The notes: a model not told the origin generated them from the sequence alone. A stretch of 64,000 nt of DNA from Stictocephala bisonia (GCA_035578905.1 JAQJVL010000002.1:6882717-6946716), one strand, 5' to 3'. Shown: positions 50,145 through 63,142, counted from the first letter of the stretch. Numbers and translations: made by a program.

Positions 50145-50195
<51 letters not shown>

Positions 50196-52194
50196 TATTA
50201 TATTAAACATTTTCCGATTGAAATAAGTTTTTCTCTTATATAAAAAGTTTCAAAGTCTACAGAAATCTGTAAGTCTACTTTTAGAAGGCAAAAAGTTCTA
50301 TATTTGACTCTGCATTAATAAAATATTATGTTTCTCGCCATGTTTGGCCATGTCTTATGATCTGGCTATGCTCGCTTTAAATCTAAATTGTTAATTTTCC
50401 GATTGAAAATATCTTTTTCTCCTAGATAACAAAGTTTCACAAGATAAATCTTAGAGGCCGTAATTTAACCAATTTGATATACACGCACAAATTGAAAATC
50501 TAGCTCTACCTAAGGATGAAGGAGGTGAGATAGAGCATACAATCATAGGGCCAAAGTTGTAGATTGTCTCAAGTCAGGTGCAGAAAATGGTGTTAGTTTT
50601 TTTGTAGAACCGTTCATTTAGCCGCTACAGTCTAATTAGAGAAACACTGCTTTTAGAGTTTTATTTTTGACTAAAAAGGCTGCCATCTTCAACTTAATAA
50701 GAATTTTTCTAAATCTTTCTTATTGCACATCTACAACATAAGATCTTTAACTGTAAAAAATGTCTGCCTCCTAGGCTTAGTTTAGTACTTTCTTAGACAG
50801 TGATGAGTGAATGAGTCAATGGTATTTGCCTTTTATAGGTATAGATAGATTGTAAATCATAAAACCTGTTTACTTAGGACTCTATGTTAAATTAGTAAAT
50901 ATTTACTAAAAATAGAATAAAATAATTATATAACTTGTATGAATAACATATAATAATAATTTATTTTCCAAAAAATAACATATAATACAAAATACAAACA
51001 AAATACAAATGTACCCAATCACAAAGCATTATCTAAATAAGAGAAACACAAATTATATTTACATAAACAGATTATAACAAAATAATATTACGTTGTTAAG
51101 GCTGACCATTACCTGCTACTTAAACATTCATTTAACAAACTAAGAATAATCAACGTAAAAGGAAATAAAGTGTATGTAAAATGGTTATTAAAATCTTTTT
51201 ACCACATCCTTGATAGTAAATACATAAAATAATTATGTATGTTCAAAGAATCAAAATAGTTTTTACTTTAATTCAAACTCTATATAGATGTTATATTGAA
51301 ATGGTATTTCATTTGAAAGTAGTAGTAATAATCGATTCGGGGAAATATTTTCAAAGACAAAATCACAAAATCTTTTGAGCATAACATTTTCACAAACATT
51401 GTAATAGTGATAACGATTTTCCTACAACTTTGTTAATGCAAACGTTATCCATTTGTATTATAATCTTATTCAATGGATGAAACACTTCTTATCACTCATT
51501 GATGTGTATTGTCTTGAGGGTGCTAATTGCAAAATTTGGTATTTTATGAGGTTCAGATTAACAACAATTTACGGACCACTTTATCATAGAAATATGTCTC
51601 ACTTGCAAGCTCCAAGAAGGGAACAAAATGTAAGGTCTTACATTAAATGTTAAAAGAAGGGTGAGAAAATTCACTTTGATAGATTAATTGTAATGAGTGC
51701 AAGTATATTTTAGAGTATAAAATTACCTGGACCTGTAACCAATTGCCTTAATATATTTTCCAAAAATAGAGCAATAACTACTTGAAATATATCTCCTATA
51801 GTGTTGGTCTGAACGATGTCATGGTAACTTTGCTACGATTAATTTCAGTATGTTTTGAGTTCCTTTATACATCCATTCTCTCCTTTACGAATGTGAACAT
51901 ACATTCAATGTTCAAGGCTAAATTCAACAATTTCAAGCCTACATTGTTTTTCGTTTTAAATTATGTGACTAATTATTGTAACATATTAATCTCTCTGTAG
52001 GCTGCGTATAGAATTATTTCTCAACAAATAATGCAGGAAATGCTAGTAAATGTTTAATAAAATACCTCAAATAAAATAAAAGTACTAGTTTTAATGTCAA
52101 TAAAATATTTTCTGGTCTTTGAAGGACCATTGCAAACTGTTTGTCAAATGGCCAAGGACTGTTGGTAAATGTTGGTCATTTCATCTGACCAAGG
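49853..52194. other. Spacer after duplication copy B
   Basis: TTTTCCGATTGAAA recurs near 50211 and 50397 and CTGGCTATG-type words nearby suggest an old repeat. No gene recognised. Confidence 0.5.
50147..50192. repeat. TA microsatellite
   Basis: AT dinucleotides ending TATAGATATT. Confidence 0.95.
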
Positions 52195-53170
52195 ACCTAA
52201 GAATCTGTCAAATGTTAGACCAATTTCCATTCTGTTTGTAGTACCTAAGATATTTGAACAGGTTTTGCATTGTTTTTGAATAAGATAGTCTGCCATCTTA
52301 TCTATCCTCATCGGCACGGCTTCATAGAAGATTGATCGATAGTTACGCACCTGTCCTCGTTTTTTGCACTTACTGATCCTGTAGATGAGCAATGAGCACA
52401 GGTTGATACCAATTATTAGATTTTTATAAGGCGTTCAAGAAGCTTCCTCACCATGCTTACATTTTTAAAAAAGGATTCCTTCCCAGACCATATTCAGTGG
52501 ACAAAAACTTACCTCTTTGATAAGACATTTAAGGTGCAATGTGGTGGTATGTAATCACAGGATCTTTTTGCCAGGAGTGCCACAAGGGTCTAAGCTTTGA
52601 CCTTCATTTTTCTTGTTTTTTAATAACGACATTACATATTTTCTTAACTGAACAGTTCACCTCTATTCCGACGATATTAAAATATCCACACATATTGCTA
52701 ATACAAGAGACCACCTGGTTCTTCAATCTTGTGTCGATCCGGCTGTGATGTGCTAAAGTCAATTATATGACACTGCAGTGGTGGTTTTGTTCACGTGTAA
52801 AACTATTCCGTTATTATTCTTTTTTATAGAGGCTGTACGAATCGAAGAGAGCGTGTTTTCCATGATCTTGGTGTCCTCGTAGACTGCAAGTTGATCTTCT
52901 TTGAACACGTAAATTGTGCTGAATCAAAAAGTAGGAGTAACTTGGGTCATGTCATGTGGATCGCCAGGTATTTCAATGACAAGCAGGCTTGTTTAAAACT
53001 TGGTTAATCCATGGTTTAAATTACCTTGAGTTGTCACTTTTATTTAGAATAGGGACCGAGCGTACACATATGCAGCCGTTGAGGCCGTTCAGAGGAAATT
53101 CCTCTCAGGGATGGAGTAGAATATTCTGGAGCTTGGTGAAGTGGAAACGGTCCGAAGCTCAGTTAAGCTC
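52195..53170 (+). pseudogene. Jockey/CR1-like non-LTR retrotransposon, reverse transcriptase relic
   Basis: Read across frame changes on the + strand, the fragments line up with a reverse transcriptase. NVRPISILFVVPKIFEQVL (about 52211-52270) corresponds to the RPISLLP..SKIFE block. DFYKAFKKLPHHA follows (about 52420-52455). GVPQGSKL (about 52574-52597) is the GVPQGS.LGP block. LYSDDIKI (about 52662-52690) is the YADD catalytic motif with Ala to Ser. DLGVLVDCKLIFFEHV (about 52860-52910) and TYAAVEAVQRKFL (about 53064-53102) are the usual downstream blocks. Several stops and frameshifts and no endonuclease domain: a dead, 5'-truncated copy. Block names follow general knowledge of this family. 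Confidence 0.82.
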
Positions 53171-54661
53171 TATTAGTTAGGTGTTCCATGTTTTGACCGA
53201 AATTGTGTTTTGAACACTTTAGTTTTCAACTGGCCTGTGTTGTGACCTGTGGGAGGAAAAAGTATTAGCTTGTGATAATAATTTACTAACTTTAAATAAT
53301 GGTTTAATAGCAGCTAAAAGTTTAATGAGCTTATATAAATCTGTAGGCAAGGGGTTGAAAACGAGCCTACATTAGGCTTTTAAGGTATTAAAGGTAGCAC
53401 ACGTGGGAACTGACAGAGTCGGGGGTCAGGTGTGCCAGCTACACAGCCATGAGCTAATACTCCATCTAAAATTGGTGTTAGAGGGCCCGTTATGGGTTAT
53501 ATTTATGTTCTCCCTAACATACTGCACGACCTCAATCAAAATTCCAACCACCTGGATAGGCGATATGAATAAAGATCTCAAAAAAGTTAACATAAAAGAA
53601 AAAAAATCAAAGACAGGTATACAGTAGTTTCAGAATAAGAGTAAATAGGATGAAAAAAAAAATAGATCCAAAATGATCTGAAGAAAGAGAAAAATCCTTT
53701 CTAGCAACGTTCAAGATAGAATTGTGCCAATAAGAAAACTCCAAAAACAGATTATTCACTCTGTTTATCGTCCTATATTTAAGGGAATAGTAATAATATT
53801 AATAAGTATTGTTTTTCTTATAGTATAGGCCTGTAATTTAAGATGAGGGTAACAATATGAGTTTGCCTTCACCCCCTTCAATCTGGTTTATAATGTAACG
53901 TTTATGTTGCAGTGTTTTGAAGGAGTCAAAACTGATTATGCGTTGTCTACGACTCTTCATATTATTGGCTCGATATATTCGTATGTGTCAATCGGTATAA
54001 TTGAGAATGTGCGATCCTGCTCTACTATACCTTTCCATTGATCGGCAAAGTCTTCGCCTTAGAACTGATAGTTCACCTTAAAATAATAGGAGATTTTACA
54101 TCATTATTGAACAAAAAATATGAAATGTATAACAAATATTATTTGTATACAATTTTATTACACGCGTGTTCTCATAGGGTTGGCCTGTGTTTAAGCTTAA
54201 GTTAACGAGTAAAGTGCCTATGTCAGTTTACAGGTCAGTTTAGGACTCAAAAGTTGAACCTTATAGCCATATTCCAAAGCTACCATAGCCACTGAGCCAT
54301 CATGTAGTTGAACATTTTGAATATGAATATAAAATTAATTTAAGGAAAATCTTTTACAATTTTATAAGGTTTTTAGTGGAAGTTGAGACTCATTGAGAGA
54401 GCTATCCACCAAATGACATTAAACTATGTGATGTTCACTGTATATAAAGCTCTATACTAAATCTAACCTACTTTAGTTTTTTCTTATTTATTATTTATCT
54501 AAGCCCAACTATGTTTATTAAGAACTTAGTTAATTTAGATAAGGGACATCTGACTATTTCTTACATGCCTTATATGTAATTTAATGCACTATTAAAAAAA
54601 GATAAGTCAAACATACGTGAATGTAGGAAGTAGAATTCCATTGTATGGAAGTCAGAGAGGT
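53171..54661. other. Spacer after the retrotransposon relic
   Basis: No motif-bearing frame; the first few hundred bases may be more of the retrotransposon 3' end. Confidence 0.45.
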
Positions 54662-54798
54662 AATTTACCTTATCTTTTGCACCACTCAAATCCCAGAAGG
54701 TTTTGGCCACACCAACATTGCCCCGGAATTTCTCTCGGACTCTCAAACTCCATAAATGAAATGACAGGACAACCTCGAAACGAAAAATTGGATCCTAC
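54662..54798 (+). repeat. Repeat R4, + copy
   Basis: CACCACTCAAATCCCAGAAG, CCACACCAACATTGCCCC, CTCGGACTCTCAAACTCCAT and AATGACAGGACAACCTCGAA recur inverted at the window end. The short open frame over it is not recognised. Confidence 0.75.
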
Positions 54799-55287
54799 AT
54801 AGAATCAAACTCGTAGTTTTACCAAACATTAAAACTGTAACTTTTCAATAGTTTTGGAACTTGTATTAACTAATATTGAGCTTTTCATAGAGATGTATAA
54901 GAATATAACGAAAATGTTATATTTGTCTAGGTATAAACTCACATAAGTACAATATTCTTGTAACTATACAATGTTGTATTCATTTACAAATTCAATTTTC
55001 TTACATTCATCAAATTTAATTTAGATTGAAACAAAATGTTGTCTAATGGGTCTTTATCAATAACTTAACTTTATCTTATAGAACTGGTATAACTTTAAAA
55101 ATGGTGAATTCAACTAACATAGAAAAAAATTCTTTTAAATATTTCAAGCTCAAATACGTAAAAAAAACACGTGATTTGAATTATAAAAATAGCCATACCT
55201 TTGATATATGAGATAAATTCATCAAACTTCCATCTCCTTAAAAACAAGGATTCCCAAATTAAGGTAAGCTGTCCTTGGGTTTCCATG

Positions 55288-55318
55288 TATATATATACTG
55301 CTGGAAGAGGAAAACAGT
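55288..55318 (+). promoter_or_regulatory. Core promoter of the 55.3-kb mini cuticle gene
   Basis: TATATATATA at 55288-55297 and ACAGTT with its start A at about 55316. The ATG at 55336 follows within 20 bases, an unusually short leader. Confidence 0.55.
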
Positions 55319-55335
55319 TATTTTCCATCCTGAAA

Positions 55336-56067
55336 ATGAAGATCCTCGTAAGTTTCCTTTAAAATTGAACTTATGATTACAATAAATATTACAAACTATC
55401 AAGTAGAAATAACTTTGAGGTTGTTTCATTGGTAATTTTTATAATAGTATAATTTATTCAATAAAAAATATAATTTACCTTTAAAAACCTGTTTTTGGTA
55501 AAGTTAAATATTGATCTTTATTATTTTATTTCAATTCACCACAGTCTAATAATACTCACTATATAGTTGTTTTATTGGTTTAATTTTTATAATTTGTATA
55601 AATGATTTCGGATATTTCTCATTTACTATTTTTAATATTATTGCATATTTATTCTATATATTTTACTTTTTAAATTACTTAATAAACTATTGAAATATAA
55701 AATATGGCCACTATACAGCTCCAAAATAATTGATAAATATTGTTTAGTTTATAACAATAGGTTATAACTAAATAGGTTTAAACAGGTATTTCCTCGTTTA
55801 ACTTCTAGTCTTTGTTATTTATGTAATTTATTGATTGAATATAAACATCCACATCATTAAATGATTCTTTCCCACCACTAGATCGTGATCGCTGTCCTGG
55901 CTCTGGCTGCCGTGGCCTTTGCCGCCCCTAACCTGGATGAGCCCCTGGTAGCCAGCCAGAAAGCCATTCACGCAGCCAGTGCCATCGGAGCTCCTTGGGC
56001 CGCCACCATCCCTGAGCCTTCCATCTACAGATCTCTGGCTCATCCCTACTTCCCATATGTATTTTGA
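55336..56067 (+). CDS. 65-aa mini cuticle protein, unduplicated paralog
   Basis: Exon 1 is 55336-55347 (MKIL, then GTAAGTTT). Exon 2 is 55882-56067 after CCACCACTAG; the intron is 534 bp, phase 0, the shortest of the set. The protein starts MKILIVIAVLALAAVAFA, then APNLDEPLVASQKAIHAAS, AIGAPWAAT and a tail ending AHPYFPYVF. It is the same length as the copy A and copy B proteins and shares the exact C-terminus of copy B. It lies head-to-head with copy B, 6.3 kb away on the opposite strand. It serves as an outgroup for the A/B pair: at nearly all sites where A and B differ, it agrees with B. No AATAAA was found within 100 bases of the stop. Confidence 0.88.
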
Positions 56068-56844
56068 TTTATACTTTAAATAACCATAATTTTTTAATTT
56101 AAATAATCATATTTTCTTTATAGTTAAAACATCAATTATTGGCATTGCAAAATATTTATAGGATTGGTAAATCTATGGTAGTAAATATATATACTCATAG
56201 TAAACATAAAATGTTTACGTAAATTATGATAGTAACATAATATAAAAATGCAATTTGTTTTGAAAAGGTGTAATTTTTATTCCTATGTAAAATATCGTAT
56301 GACAAATAGTTTACTATATGTTGTTTCATTAAATTACTAATGGAATTTAAACATATGTATCAAATAAATATTATAATGTCAAACGATTAAGTACTGATTG
56401 TCTGGTTTTTCAATGAAATACAAATGAATTCACTGGTCTGAGACTGACAAACGTGAATTACTTAAACCCATCACCATGCTATTTGTACCAAAATCTGTGC
56501 TCTTTGACGTTTCCTTGTTGCTTATTTCTACCAACGCACAAAAATCTAACCTAGTTTCTTTTTAATCATGATTTTTGTTGTTATGATCTGTATTATAAAT
56601 TGGTATAATAGCTTAGTTTTTAAAATAAATAATTTATTTAATTTGTTATGTTATTATTTTATTTGGACATTTGAACGTTTTGTCACGGATATATGATCAA
56701 ATCAGGATTTAAAATGAATGTGATGATTGTTGATTAATCAACCTTGATACTAAATGAAGTTGATTGATCTTAATAAATACATACTCATTTATTAAAGGTT
56801 CAAAATTGAGATCATTTTTGAGAGTGAGCAAAAAAAGTTCATCG

Positions 56845-56965
56845 TGGAATCTAACCAAGTTGTATTTATGTAATTTTCGGCTTCCTAACTCCATTCTGGT
56901 CACCCCTGATCAAGGACACTCCAGATTCTCTTGTAGTTTTCATGCTGATGATAATATTCAGAGGG
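56845..56965 (+). repeat. R2 repeat, degraded fragment
   Basis: CGTGGAATCTAACCAAGT, CCCCTGATCAAGGACACTCC and TGATGATAATATTCAGAGG align loosely with the family's central part. Confidence 0.4.
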
Positions 56966-57027
56966 TTGGAAAAAGGGCATAGTATATAAAAACTTTATAT
57001 GACCCATAGCCATACTACTTGGGGTTA

Positions 57028-57143
57028 TCTTATAGTACAAGCATACGAATTTGGGTTACTTTTAGTACAAACATACAAATTGGTATTACTTTTAGTACAA
57101 ACATACAAATTGGGGTATTATTATAGTACAAGCATACAAATTC
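57028..57143 (+). repeat. 30-31-bp tandem repeat, four copies
   Basis: TTTTAGTACAAACATACAAA-TTGGTATTA repeated with small changes. Confidence 0.85.
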
Positions 57144-58884
57144 ATATACTGAGTGGGAAAATATGTAAACGTTTTCACAACAACGTTATTGTTTTCCATA
57201 GATTATTTGATAATTTTATTTTTTTTCAATAATTGCCTTCCATAGAGTATAAATATTTATCAGAATAATTTACTTAATTTTTTTAAATAGCAGAGAAATA
57301 ATATTGTTCAAATTAGTTACATTGAAATTCAAATAGCCACTACTCTGGAAAGTATAAACCTTTTGAACTATGGTTTGCGGCAATTAATTTCTCTTGAAAA
57401 GACCTTTCATTTGATATTAAATTTGACCTAGGCTTAAGTTGAAGTGTTTCGTTCAACTCCTAGTGGGCCGTTTCCCTGAAAATATGAAATGTCGCTAACT
57501 GCGTCAAAAATTATGAGCTTTGTAACAATGATCGTGTATAAGATTTTACTTTTACAAGGGAAGTTGTGGAAGCCTTTTCATATTTTTGTACTCGGTTTTT
57601 ACCACTCTGGTCCAGCCTATTATACATAAAAACAATATTTTAAACTCCATCACAGTTTTATACCATTGGTTTAAGTCATGCACCGTTTATTTGTAATACT
57701 CTTCAGTCTGAGAATAGCAAAGAGGCTTACCAAAATGATTTGATATAATATATTCTCCTTGTGGATTGGCATAATAGGGTATATTTATACCATTTTATGT
57801 TTGGCTTTTCAACTGTTTATAATTTATACCAACAACTAATATGAGAGGTAGAATCATACTTTTTTTGATAACACATACAGTAACACACGAATTGTGCTAA
57901 CTTGTTGTGTTAAACTTTCTCTATTTTTTTGCCATTCGGTTCTCGTATTTTAAACTTTATTCATTTAGGTTAAACAAGGCGTATTACTTTACTAAACGAC
58001 GAACCATGTACTTCCCTACCTGGCCAAGGATGAAGGACCCTGTTTCTCTGTATGGGGTGGTTTATAATGGATTTAATTAGTTCTGGCCTTCACACTTGCC
58101 TTCGTTGCCCTTAGTTGGTGTTAAGGCTTGCAACAGATAACTGTTCTCTCGGACAGGTAAGTTTTACAAAGTCAGACAGACCAACACACACTACTGTTGC
58201 CTAGTTAAACACTATTACTTAATTACACTTCATTTTTTGTTGAATTTCTACTATAATGGTGTACTTAATTTGTAGAAACTATAAATATATCATTACAAAA
58301 ATACTATTACATATTTGTACCAGAATTAAATAAGGTAAGCAAGTTCACATTAAATTTCGGCTAATAAAAAACGAGGTTTTGAGAAACCTACTATGAATTT
58401 TGCCTTTTTTAATTACCTGGTTATACACAACTTTTACTTTATATATTACACTTTATATAATAATAAATATATATTTAAATATTAAATTAAATTAAATTAG
58501 AGGACACGAATATAAATTATATCGTTTTACTTTTTTTACTAAAGATAAAAAAAAAACATTAAAATGCTTTTTATGAAGGTCTTACAGTTTTGTTTTCAAC
58601 AGAAACCTGTTGTGTCACTCTCTTTTTCTAATTAGCAGCTTACTAAAAAACCTAACATATCACCTAAAATAAATCTTACAGAAGATTTATCTAATTAATG
58701 TTGAAGGACAAATTGGCTGAATAAGATAACCATAAACATGTCCATTTCTTTGTGCATTCATATATTTAATATAATGATTATATCCTTAACAATCATGTAC
58801 ATTAACTGATCGAATACATTTATACAGTGTATATTTAGAACACTTTTAGATTATTGTTGATTACCAAACTACATAGCTAATCTA
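57144..58884. other. Spacer
   Basis: A signal-peptide-like run (VLAFTLAFVALS) at 58079-58116 is followed at once by a stop; otherwise nothing recognised. Confidence 0.45.
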
Positions 58885-58975
58885 CGTACAGTGCTAATGA
58901 CTTTCCTACCCACCCATACGTGTGCAGTGGTAATGACCCTCCCACCCACCCAGATATATGCACAGTGGTTCAGAA
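58885..58975 (-). repeat. Dispersed G-rich repeat, reverse orientation
   Basis: Two units, TACCCACCCATACGTGTGCA-GTGG and CCCACCCACCCAGATATATG. Confidence 0.65.
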
Positions 58976-59330
58976 CTTATCGATATTGAATGGAAAAACA
59001 ACTATGTTTTTTAAAAATAGGAATCGTCCCTTTTAATATCCTATAATCAAACTACACATTTTTCGTGAACAATAAATAAATTAAAACCATTTTAATCAAA
59101 TAGTAAAAAATATTTTTAAACACCTTACACCAATATCCCTCTTGTCAATAAGCTTGAAAAAGTATTTAAAATTGTTTATAGCATAATAAATAAGCAGTGG
59201 AATATTAAAACTGAAAATCACATAAGTAATTGTTATAAAATAGTTTTTTCTAACTTATGAATGTTGACTAATAATTTATAGGTACTATTAGATGAGTTTT
59301 TCTAGGTTTTGTTGGTGATTATTCATTTAC

Positions 59331-59529
59331 TCATTATTCATCTCTAAGACGCCGATCGTTAAGATATGGGCGAAAATTAGGGTCGAATGAGTGTGATGAG
59401 TGTAGATTAATGAGTGTAGTCATTGTTATGAACTACAGTCGACTGTCCCTCAGAAAGAGATATTTATTACTAGCCCAATAGTCGGGGCAACTAAGGGGCC
59501 TACATCTTTACGTGGAATTAAACCACGTA

Positions 59530-59530
<1 letters not shown>
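59331..59530 (+). repeat. R2 repeat, 5' half, cut by a TA microsatellite
   Basis: Starts CATTATTCATCTCTAAGACG and stops at TTAAACCACGTAG, where a TA run begins. It faces the inverted copy at 60095-60424, so the two could pair over about 200 bp. Confidence 0.7.

Positions 59531-59532
<2 letters not shown>

Positions 59533-59580
<48 letters not shown>
59533..59580. repeat. TA microsatellite interrupting an R2 repeat
   Basis: AT dinucleotides starting exactly where the R2 homology stops. Confidence 0.95.
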
Positions 59581-59670
59581 TTATTAGTTATATATACGAA
59601 TAAGTATATATATATAATCTTTCGGATAAGTATATATATTCTTATTAGTTATTAGTTATATATATACCAA

Positions 59671-59750
59671 ATTTCATAACTAACAATTTAAATCTTTTGG
59701 ATAAGTATATGTATACTTATCCGAAAGATTTAAATTGTTAGTTATGAAAT
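59671..59750. repeat. 80-bp near-perfect palindrome
   Basis: ATTTCATAACTAACAATTTA... pairs with ...TAAATTGTTAGTTATGAAAT: 40-bp arms with two mismatches and no loop, beside a TA-rich tract. Confidence 0.9.
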
Positions 59751-60094
59751 GTTGTTATACTTCTTTGTAAATACACCATGACTATTTTGTTTTTAAAAAA
59801 CGTGCCATAAGGAACACATTCAATAACTTCTCATTTTATGACAACATTTTTATTTTTATTCCCGGGACGTTTTTTACGTTGTTCGATAACAACAAGAACT
59901 GGAATATATAAGTGTTCCTTTATTTACGGGAACGTTCACGAGTCGGAGGGAGTAAATAAAACTATGATATTTATTTAAGAATAAAATCACCCCTTTCAAA
60001 ATATCTTCCTCAAATTTTAAATAAACAAACTATTTAATTGTAAAATAAAATTATTATAGGCACTAGTGGAGCAGTGCAATGACTCAGCTCATAG

Positions 60095-60424
60095 GGGATA
60101 AAGTCATTTAGTTGGAAGGTCCTGTGCTCAGTCCTCTTAATACTAATATGGCATCCGCTCAATGTTTGCCATCGACGTGGGCACTACTAGTGAAGTCTGG
60201 GATGTCCATCTTCGATAGTAGTCAAGGTTCGAATGTTAAATAGGGAAAGGGAACTGAGTGTCAGGCTTTTCATATAGGTGAAAATCATACCAACACTACG
60301 TGGTTCAGATTCCACGTAAAGCTGTTGCCCCGACCATGGGCTAGTAATAAATAGCTCTTTCTGAGGGACAGTCGACTGTAGTTGGTAACAATGACTACAC
60401 TCGTTTATCGACACTCATCGCACT
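60095..60424 (-). repeat. R2 repeat copy, reverse orientation
   Basis: Contains ACTACGTGGTTCAGATTCCA, GGGACAGTCGACTGTAGTTG and CATCGACGTGGGCACTACTA, the reverse complements of the family blocks. Confidence 0.7.
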
Positions 60425-60632
60425 ATATATATAAAGTTTTTAAACAAATTAAAAAAAAAAAAAACATGTCATAGTTTGTAAAATGTATAAAATGGGTATA
60501 AAATTAGTAAACAATAAAAATAAAATATTTGAATCTTGTATATTTTTATTTTTGAATTTAATGGTATTTGAACATATTCCATTGGATATATAACAAAACC
60601 TAGACTTTTAAATCCCATCAACTTGGTGTCGT

Positions 60633-63142
60633 TTAGAAGGGCACGTAGGAAGTTTGGTAGGCGACAATGCCCAGTTCCCTATGAGCAGGGCTGGGGTAGT
60701 AGGCACTGGTGATGACCCGGGCTCCGCCCAACCTTGCGGCAGTGTGAAGGGCCTTCAGGGCAGCGACTTCAGGGGTTTCATAAGGAGGGGATGCAAATGA
60801 TCCTACGACTGCAGCCAGGACTGCAAGCACTACCTGTAGACAATATTTAACTCATAATATTTGCCAGTTTCAGATTATATATTTAATATTTGCACACATT
60901 AGGTTGCGAGGTGTACAAAATACCGCACATTAATGGAGATACTATAAAAATAACTATATACAGCACTTCAACAGGAACGCAATAAAACAATAAAGTATAT
61001 AGATTATATAGAATCTTAATAAAAAAATGTATTAGTGTATATTTATACAGGATCCTATTTATTTTTCGTGTATAGTGCAAAAGGACTGCATTTATTTTAT
61101 TTACTTAAAATATTTTGCATATTTTCAAAACACTTTATAATGAGGAGGGCTGTTATATAACAATAAAAATACCTGTACTACGAATAGAATTCAGCAGATA
61201 ATTTTATAAAATTGTATAGATTTTAAAATTACATTAAAATTTTCACCAACTCTTTATGTTGCGTCTTGTACAAACGACCATGCCAAAAACAATAACTTAT
61301 TTCCTTGCCAGTACTTAAAAGTGAATTAGCTATCAATCAGTGTGGTTTTTAGGGAAACAGATAGATGAAGGTGCTCTGGGAGAAGGGGATGTGGATGTTT
61401 TTGTAATTCCTAAAATCAGGTCTTCTGCGGTCGTTTGTACAACAACGGACTCGTTTATAGTTTAATATTTATTAATAAAAATATACCATTAACTAATTAT
61501 AACTTCTGAATGATTTTTTTAACTAAAAAAAATCCACATACACTAAGATGTTTAATTTTTACTCAACAGCTGTAAACAGTTAGCAGGATTTCCGTTTGAT
61601 TATGATTATATGTACTTTAAATGAATATTTAATAATCTTTAAAGGTTCTAAATATATAACTCATGGTTTTTTAAAATACTTATTTGATATTATAACTTGT
61701 CAATTTTCTTTTTATTTGAGGTTTAATAACTGTAATGTATTTCACTGATATATTGATGTTATGGATATTATTATAGTTCCTTTTTTAATATCACTCCACC
61801 AGAGAGATTTAGGGTATATTATTTTTGAATGTTTTCTAAAGGGTAAACAATTTTTCCGTTGTATATATATTTTCTGTTGTGTGAATATTTTTTACATTTA
61901 TACTTAGTAAAAACTGACATATGTACCCAACAATTTTGTAATTGTCAAATGGAATACAATCTCAAACAAAAACTAAAACGCCTGTACTGCACCACTTAAA
62001 AAACCGCTTAATTCACAATAATAACTTATTTGCTTTTAAGAAGGAATAGTATATCAATACCATAACGCTAAACCAACATATTGTATACCTTTTTTACCAT
62101 AACTTCATCAAGTAACGTTTAACAACCATAAAACTATTCATATTATCCATCATCCAAGTATGATACTACCACATATTTTACCATAACTCTTTAAAGTTAT
62201 AAATTATCTATATAACCACCAATATATGAACCTAGGAAGTTAAATGAACATAACGATGGTGGGACAGCCCCCTTTTTCTGTTATCTGTTATACAAAATGC
62301 AAACCACTTAAAAACCAATTTAGGTTTGGGGGAAGAGTATTATTTATACTATAAAAATACAAAGAGGCCCTGCTTTGAGATCAATAAAAACTGTGTAAAT
62401 TATATTGACTTAAACTTAAATTAGACATAAAATTATTTTGTACTGAAGGAGTTTTTCCTAAATATATCCATTAAATTCTTTATAGGTTATTGGAACAAAA
62501 GGGTTTTAAAAGTTCTGTTATGTTATTTTACTGCAAACTAAGTTATTTTGTTAGCATAGTCAAATTATGTTTTGTATACAATATTGTATGCTAATATGGA
62601 AAGATTTGACTTGATCTGGTCCCAAGAACTTTAAAACAACATCATATCGTATTAAAAAATATAGGTTATAAGTCATCAATAAATTAAAATAAATTTAACA
62701 TTAAACTTGTTGTTAGTATATAAATATTTGTACTAAATTGTTAATGGACTAGTTTAATGGTAATATTTTGCTTATTACCGAGTGCTAGTTTAGGTAAGCT
62801 GACAATTTGTTTAAAAAAATGTTGGTTCATCGCAATTTAAGGAAGAAGATTTAGTATTACAATGTAAGGTGTTTCAAAAAATAATAATTTATTAGTATTC
62901 AAAGCGGATGGGTAATATAAAGACATAAAGACCTGCATTATATATATTCTTTTTCAATAAATGTTACGTGTGGCATATACTTCAGACAATAAAAATATAT
63001 AATAAATTCATTGTTCATAATACACCAATTAATTGTTAATATAAAACCAACAAAATCAAATGTGACAAGTATAATAATTTAATTTATTATTTTAATATAA
63101 AATAAAACTAGTACATAATTGACAACTTACCAGAAACTTCAT
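60633..63142 (-). CDS. 70-aa single-motif cuticle protein
   Basis: Minus strand. Exon 1 is 63142-63131 (MKFL, then GTAAGTTG). Exon 2 is 60833-60633 after GTCTACAG; the intron is 2297 bp, phase 0. Signal peptide MKFLVVLAVLAAVVGSFA, then SPPYETPEVAALKALHTAAR (a good single motif, about residues 22-37) and a Tyr/Pro tail ending SYVPF. The motif is closer to the canonical TPEVAA.KA.H form than in the 65-aa proteins. The sequence past residue 40 is unrelated to theirs, so it is a separate branch. A reverse-strand AATAAA is at 60545-60550. The intron holds a short inverted-repeat element (61258-61446) and otherwise AT-rich DNA. Confidence 0.87.
61258..61446. mobile_element. Small MITE-like element in the 70-aa gene intron
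   Basis: Inverted ends GTTGCGTCTTGTACAAACGACC (left) and ggtcgtttgtacaacaac (right), about 190 bp apart in total. No coding content. Confidence 0.5.
61447..63130. other. Intron body of the 70-aa cuticle gene
   Basis: AT-rich, no exon-like or repeat structure recognised. Confidence 0.55.

Noticed and set aside
58079..58120. Signal-peptide-like VLAFTLAFVALS after an AG
   Set aside because: Followed immediately by a stop and no cuticle motif; too short to call a lost exon.
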